A DNA stretch of 10,201 nt from Oscillospiraceae bacterium (GTDB lineage Bacteria > Bacillota > Clostridia > Oscillospirales > Oscillospiraceae), in contig JAQUZL010000075.1 of the NCBI GenBank assembly GCA_028691385.1, forward strand, positions 1 through 10,201, given 5' to 3'. Below are positions 6,628 to 10,201 of this stretch, in pieces. Made by a program: the position numbers and the translations under genes. A model generated the notes under the pieces. The model had not been told where the DNA came from and ran no database searches. It saw nothing but the letters and a program-made list of their open reading frames with translations. How positions within the stretch are numbered: position 1 is the first letter of the stretch; each line of letters opens with the position of its first letter.

Positions 6628-7501
6628 ATTCCGTTTCCTCCCGTTTATCTCGGGCGATGACTGCCCGCAAAATTCCATTGGCGTCCTTGGCCGTCTGTAT
6701 CATCTCAAAATCTGCATGCTCCAAAATCCGGCACACGGCGTCGCACTGTCCCAACCCAAACTCAAAGCAAAGATAGCCGTGCGGTTTGAGCGCCGCGCGA
6801 AAATTTTGCACGATGGCTCTGTAGAAGTCCAGGCCGTCCGCACCGCCGAGCAGCGCCATATGCGGCTCATATTCCCGCACGGACGGCTCCAGCGTCTGCA
6901 TCTGCGATGCCGGAATGTACGGCGGATTGGATACAATTAAATCAAACTGTCCCAGAAACGGCGACGCCGGCTTGGTGGCGTCCGCCTGCACACAGGTCAC
7001 GCGGCCGGTCAGGTTTTGCAGCTGCACATTTTTCTTGGCCAACTTCAGCGCTGCTTCGGAAAGCTCCGCCAGCGTCACCCGCGCGTCCTTGACGCGCCGC
7101 GCCACCGCAATGCCAATGCAGCCGCTGCCGGCGCAAAGATCCAGCACCCGCGGATTTTCATCCAAAAACAGCGTTTTCTTGATGGCAAGCTCCGTCACGG
7201 CCATGGTATCGTCCCGGGGAATCAGTACCTCCGGCGTGATGGCAAGGCGCATCCCGGCAAACTCCCACTGTCCCAGAATATAGGCCAGCGGCTCGCCGCG
7301 CACATGGCGCGCAACGCACTGCATCAACGTTTGTTCAATCTCCTCCGAAGCATAGAGCTCCCGATCGCGGAGAATCTCCTCAAAGCGCTTACCCGAAGCA
7401 AAGCTCAAAAGCTGCCGCGCCATAAACGCGGCATTTTCTCCGTCATAGTCCAGTAGCGCCTTCCGCGCGTCCAGATACAGCTCCGAATACTTTTTTACCA
7501 C
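6602..7501 (-). CDS. prmC: Peptide chain release factor N(5)-glutamine methyltransferase
   Basis: SAM-dependent enzyme (PrmC/HemK) that methylates the glutamine of the GGQ loop in release factors RF1 and RF2. It has 299 residues with a GTG start. The N-terminal helical domain (1-85) ends in the typical GEPLAYILGQWEF. The SAM-binding motif DLCAGSGCIGI is at 121-131, and the catalytic NPPY is at 192-195 in LIVSNPPYIP. The family motif usually written IPRPDTE or IPRPETE reads IPRDDTM at 95-100, losing both the proline and the last acidic residue. The GTG at 7501 overlaps the DUF1385 stop by 7 nt, and a GGGAGG lies about ten nt upstream. The last 25 residues are poorly conserved and carry the recA ribosome binding site and start. 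Its usual partner prfA is not beside it here. Function is well supported by NPPY. Confidence 0.95.
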   Translation of the reverse strand: MVKKYSELYLDARKALLDYDGENAAFMARQLLSFASGKRFEEILRDRELYASEEIEQTLMQCVARHVRGEPLAYILGQWEFAGMRLAITPEVLIPRDDTMAVTELAIKKTLFLDENPRVLDLCAGSGCIGIAVARRVKDARVTLAELSEAALKLAKKNVQLQNLTGRVTCVQADATKPASPFLGQFDLIVSNPPYIPASQMQTLEPSVREYEPHMALLGGADGLDFYRAIVQNFRAALKPHGYLCFEFGLGQCDAVCRILEHADFEMIQTAKDANGILRAVIARDKREETEYGTEETGL

Positions 7502-8451
7502 CGGTCCGCACCCTCCCGTTCCGGGATGACCAGCTTCAGCGATTCGATACCGACCTCAATCATCGAGTCATCCGGCTCATTGGTTGTGAAATTCTGCAGC
7601 CACATACCCGGCGCTGTAATGGCTCTGGTGAACCAGGTGTCGTGCCGCCCCACAAAGCGGTTAATCTCATAGCTGATCGCCACGACCACCGGCAGCAGCA
7701 CAAGGCGCAGCACAAGGCGCAAAATCGCGCTGTCCACCTGCACCACGGAGAACACCAAAATGGAGATCACCATGACCACAAACAAGAAGCTCGTGCCGCA
7801 GCGCGGATGCATCCGCGTCATCGGCCGGACGTTTTCCACCGTCAGCGGCAGTCCCGCCTCGTAGCAGCGAATGGTTTTGTGTTCTGCGCCATGATAGGAA
7901 AAAACGCGTTTCATATCCTTCATTTTCGATACCGCGACCATGTAGGCAAGAAAAATTGCGATTCGGATCACGCCCTCAATGATGTTAATCAGGATCTTAT
8001 TGTCCACCACGTGGAACAGCGGCGTGGCAAGCAGCGTGGGCAGCAGGATGAACAGCGCGACCGAAAACAGCGCACCCAGCGCCACCGCCGAATAAATGGC
8101 AAACTTCTCCAGTTTCTCGGAGGAGAAATGTTTTTCCAGCCACTGCTCAAATTTAGACGGTTCGGCATTTGTCTCTTCGTCGTCCGGAAAAAAATCCGCC
8201 GAATACATCAGCGCCTTGACGCCATTGATCATGGAGCCGCCAAAGCCGACTACGCCGCGAATCAGCGGCCAGCCGAAAATCGGGTTGCGATCCTTGATGA
8301 GCTTCAGCGGCTCGACCTTGGAAACCAGACCGTCCTTGCTGCGCACCACAATGGCCTGCTTGTCCGGCCCGCGCATATAGATGCCCTCAATGAGCGCTTG
8401 TCCGCCAATGAGGGTTTTGAACTTTTCATTGCAGCATTTCTCGTTTTTCAT
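7495..8451 (-). CDS. DUF1385 family (YqhQ-like) integral membrane protein of unknown function
   Basis: Recognisable as the DUF1385 family, found widely in Firmicutes and often near prmC; I know of no firm biochemical function. It has 318 residues from ATG 8451; an ATG at 8457 would add two residues. I prefer 8451 because AAAGG lies eight nt before it and only two nt before the other. The N-terminus carries the family motif IGGQALIEGIYMRGP. Hydrophobic segments lie near 119-143, 153-175, 221-239 and 244-260. Between them is a highly conserved polar core: HGAEHK (H187, E190, H191), a CYE (C196, E198) and HPRCGTS (H215, C218). These look like metal ligands or catalytic residues at the membrane face, which is inference. 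It starts 18 nt after the sensor kinase gene and overlaps prmC by 7 nt. A 12-bp tandem repeat encodes LRLVLRLV in the last helix region. Confidence 0.9.
   Translation of the reverse strand: MKNEKCCNEKFKTLIGGQALIEGIYMRGPDKQAIVVRSKDGLVSKVEPLKLIKDRNPIFGWPLIRGVVGFGGSMINGVKALMYSADFFPDDEETNAEPSKFEQWLEKHFSSEKLEKFAIYSAVALGALFSVALFILLPTLLATPLFHVVDNKILINIIEGVIRIAIFLAYMVAVSKMKDMKRVFSYHGAEHKTIRCYEAGLPLTVENVRPMTRMHPRCGTSFLFVVMVISILVFSVVQVDSAILRLVLRLVLLPVVVAISYEINRFVGRHDTWFTRAITAPGMWLQNFTTNEPDDSMIEVGIESLKLVIPEREGADRW
7695..7718. repeat. 12-bp perfect tandem duplication inside the DUF1385 gene
   Basis: The plus-strand unit gcagcacaaggc occurs twice back to back (7695-7706 and 7707-7718). It is in frame and encodes a repeated Leu-Arg-Leu-Val at the start of the last hydrophobic segment. 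It adds four residues without breaking the frame and may be a slippage product. Confidence 0.8.
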
Positions 8452-8469
8452 AGTCATAACCTTTCACGA

Positions 8470-9885
8470 TTAGCCGTTGCCGATCGGCAGGCGCACGGTT
8501 ACCATGCAGCCGCCGCCCTGGGCATTTTCGATGTTCAGCGAGCCGCCGTGCATGGAAACAATTTCATCGCAAACCGCAAGCCCAATGCCGCTTCCGCGCG
8601 CCTTGGAGCTGCCCTTGTAAAATTTCAGTTTGACATGCGGCAGCTCCTGCTCCGGAATCCCGGGTCCATAGTCCCGTATGCGGACCACGACCTGATTTTC
8701 TTCGGCATGAATGGAAGCGTCAATCTTTTTGCCGTCGCCGCCATGCTTGGCCGCGTTGTCCAATATATTGAGAAACACCTGCCGCAGACGCGCCGGGTCG
8801 CAGCGCACCTCCGGGAAGTCGTCGTCATTGTCCAAATATTCCAGTGCAATGCCCTCCTGCTGCAGCCGGCTGCCATACATGAACACCGTGTCTTCAAACT
8901 CCGCGCGCAGGTCGCATTTTTCCACATTCAGGGTAAATCTGCCGTCCTGAATCCGGGTAAACTCCAGCAGCTCCTCCACCATGGAGGTCAGGCGGCGGCT
9001 CTCTTTCAAAATGGTGGTGATGCCGCGCCGCACCTCGGCGGGGTTGAGGGGTTCGGAGAGCATCAGCGTTTCGCCCCAGCCAGTGATGGCTGTGAGCGGC
9101 GTGCGCAGCTCATGGGAAACGGACGAGATGAACTCCGTCTGCATTTTTTCCGTCTGTCCGATTTTCAGGGACATATCGTTGATGGTGTCGGCCAGCTCGC
9201 CGATCTCGTCATCGTATTTTTTCTGAATCTGCACGCCGTAGCTGCCGGAGGCGATGCGTTTGGCCGTCGCGGTGATCTCGCCCACCGGCTCGACAATGGA
9301 GCGGATGAAAAACTTGCCGTTAAAAATCACCAGCAGCAGCACAATCAGTCCCGCAGCGATGGCAATGGCAATACAGAACGCGATCTGGTGATCCACCAGG
9401 CGCAGACTTGTCACATAGCGCAGCACACCAATGACCTCGCCGTTGGTATAGATCATCGGGCTGGAAACAGCCATGATGTGCTCGCCGGTCTGCGGATTGA
9501 TGCCGGTAAACACGCGAATCTGCTTGGAGTCGATGGCCTGCTCCAGATCGGTGGTGCTGGGCGCACGTCCGGCCCACTGGCCATAGGACGACGCCACAAT
9601 TTTGCCGGTGGCGCTGACAAACTGCAGCTCCATCCGGTTTTTTTCCTCAAAGGTTTTGGCAAAGGTGATGCAGGACTGATAATAGTCGTTATAGCTCTGG
9701 CTGATATAGGTGCCGAAAAAGTCCGTGGTCGTCTTGGCCTTTGCCACAAGGCCCGATTCCATGTTGGAATAGTAATAATAGGAAAATGCGACCGAAACGA
9801 TGGCGACAGCAAGCACGATCACCGCGCAAATCACGCTGACCATATTCAGAATCCAGCGTTTTTGAATACCGGCTACGGTTTTCAA
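8470..9885 (-). CDS. Two-component sensor histidine kinase (HAMP, HisKA, HATPase)
   Basis: Membrane sensor kinase of the PhoR/WalK-like class. From the TTG at 9885 it has 471 residues. TM1 is about 11-35, an extracellular sensor region about 36-167, TM2 about 168-188, and HAMP about 193-241. The HisKA domain has the phospho-acceptor H258 in SVSHELRTPL. The ATP-binding domain has the N box (NILDNAAKHG, N373 and N377), the G1 motif DYGPGIP (D405) and the G2 motif GSGIGLAV. The TTG start is chosen because a perfect AAGGAGG (9894-9900) lies eight nt upstream; the frame is open for 34 more codons, but those overlap the response regulator and do not resemble a kinase N-terminus. The stimulus is unknown. 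It follows the response regulator by 31 nt, so they are almost certainly partners. It ends 18 nt before the DUF1385 start with no terminator between. Confidence 0.94.
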   Translation of the reverse strand: MKTVAGIQKRWILNMVSVICAVIVLAVAIVSVAFSYYYYSNMESGLVAKAKTTTDFFGTYISQSYNDYYQSCITFAKTFEEKNRMELQFVSATGKIVASSYGQWAGRAPSTTDLEQAIDSKQIRVFTGINPQTGEHIMAVSSPMIYTNGEVIGVLRYVTSLRLVDHQIAFCIAIAIAAGLIVLLLVIFNGKFFIRSIVEPVGEITATAKRIASGSYGVQIQKKYDDEIGELADTINDMSLKIGQTEKMQTEFISSVSHELRTPLTAITGWGETLMLSEPLNPAEVRRGITTILKESRRLTSMVEELLEFTRIQDGRFTLNVEKCDLRAEFEDTVFMYGSRLQQEGIALEYLDNDDDFPEVRCDPARLRQVFLNILDNAAKHGGDGKKIDASIHAEENQVVVRIRDYGPGIPEQELPHVKLKFYKGSSKARGSGIGLAVCDEIVSMHGGSLNIENAQGGGCMVTVRLPIGNG

Positions 9886-9916
9886 TACTGTCGCCTCCTT
9901 TCCGAAGCATGCGGGG

Positions 9917-10201
9917 TCAAATCCCCCATTTATAGCCAAATCCCCAAACGGTCGTGATATAGATTGGGGTTGCGGTGTCGTCCTCAATTTTAATGCGCAG
10001 GCGCCGAATGTTCACATCGACGATCTTCAGCTCTCCGCCGTATTCTCTGCCCCAGACGGACGTCAAGATATCCTCGCGGGACAGCGCGCGTCCCGGATTT
10101 TGCATAAACAGCTTCATAATTGCGTATTCCACCTGCGTCAGGCGGATGCGCGTTCCGCTTTTTTCCAGCGTGCGGTTTCGGGTATTGAGCGTAAACGGCC
10201 C
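9917..10201 (-). CDS. OmpR/PhoB-type response regulator, C-terminal DNA-binding domain (partial)
   Basis: The last 94 residues of a response regulator; the window edge removes the receiver domain and the start. What remains is a winged-helix Trans_reg_C domain. It has the opening beta strands (FTLNTRNRTLEKSGTRIRLT), the EYAIMKLFMQNPGRALSRE helix region, the recognition helix around VDVNIRRLRIKIED, and the closing wing TVWGFGYKW. These match the OmpR/PhoB family closely. It would bind DNA and control transcription when phosphorylated, presumably by the kinase encoded next. Targets are unknown. The frame is open to the edge, so no start can be assigned. Confidence 0.93.
   Translation of the reverse strand, partial: GPFTLNTRNRTLEKSGTRIRLTQVEYAIMKLFMQNPGRALSREDILTSVWGREYGGELKIVDVNIRRLRIKIEDDTATPIYITTVWGFGYKWGI

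Noticed and set aside
6628..6678. Longer RecA start at 6678
   Set aside because: The extension lies inside prmC and is unlike RecA; a GGGAGG correctly spaced before ATG 6627 decides the start.
6628..6900. A possible separate recA promoter or SOS box inside prmC
   Set aside because: I looked for GAAC-N4-GTTC and for paired -35/-10 boxes with 16-18 nt spacing; only weak partial matches such as a TTGAGA without a -10 were seen.
7642..9957. A 771-codon open frame on the plus strand, opposite the kinase and DUF1385 genes
   Set aside because: It is very rich in His, Gln, Arg and Ala, shows no domain, and spans two well-supported minus-strand genes. Long antisense frames are expected in GC-rich coding DNA.
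9886..9987. Longer kinase N-terminus starting at 9987
   Set aside because: The extra residues overlap the response regulator and look unlike a kinase, while a perfect AAGGAGG sits eight nt before the TTG at 9885.

Overview
The window is a stretch of ordinary chromosome. Every gene I can support lies on the minus strand, so transcription runs from high to low coordinates. Gene content, moderately high GC, strong AGGAGG-type ribosome binding sites, a T-box riboswitch and protein wording suggest a Gram-positive Firmicute of the Clostridia, probably an Oscillospiraceae/Ruminococcaceae-type gut anaerobe. The lineage is inference; no rRNA or other marker here settles it.

Layout in transcription order. 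(1) 10201-8470: the C-terminal DNA-binding half of an OmpR/PhoB-type response regulator, cut by the window edge, followed 31 nt later by its likely partner, a two-TM HAMP-HisKA-HATPase sensor kinase with a TTG start. (2) 8451-3042: a tightly packed series of a DUF1385 (YqhQ-like) membrane protein, prmC (release-factor glutamine methyltransferase), recA, recX, rimO (S12 methylthiotransferase) and pgsA (phosphatidylglycerophosphate synthase). Junctions are overlaps or gaps of a few bases, and no terminator is visible between them, so they are probably one operon, possibly continuing from the two-component genes. (3) 3045-731: a separate cysteine unit. It has a strong promoter whose -35 box contains the pgsA stop codon, a T-box riboswitch with a UGC (Cys) specifier, cysE, cysS and a strong intrinsic terminator. 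(4) 699-1: a promoter with a very short leader, then the N-terminal part of a MATE-family efflux protein cut by the left edge.

The cys unit is the clearest functional story. Uncharged tRNA-Cys should favour the antiterminator and so raise both cysteine synthesis (CysE makes O-acetylserine) and tRNA-Cys charging (CysS). The specifier codon, the T-box position facing the tRNA discriminator base, and the two downstream genes all agree on cysteine. The middle operon mixes translation quality (PrmC, RimO), recombination (RecA, RecX) and lipid synthesis (PgsA). It looks like a fusion of two neighbourhoods common in Firmicutes (DUF1385-prmC and rimO-pgsA-recA), with prfA and cinA absent from their usual places.

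I see no mobile element, CRISPR array, tRNA or rRNA, and nothing that convincingly forms a new system. The points worth a second look are the T-box details, the unusual recA context without a visible SOS box, the PrmC motif change, and the uncharacterised His/Cys-rich core of the DUF1385 protein. No stretch longer than 300 bases lacks a gene; the longest gap (2772-3041) is filled by the T-box leader and its promoter.
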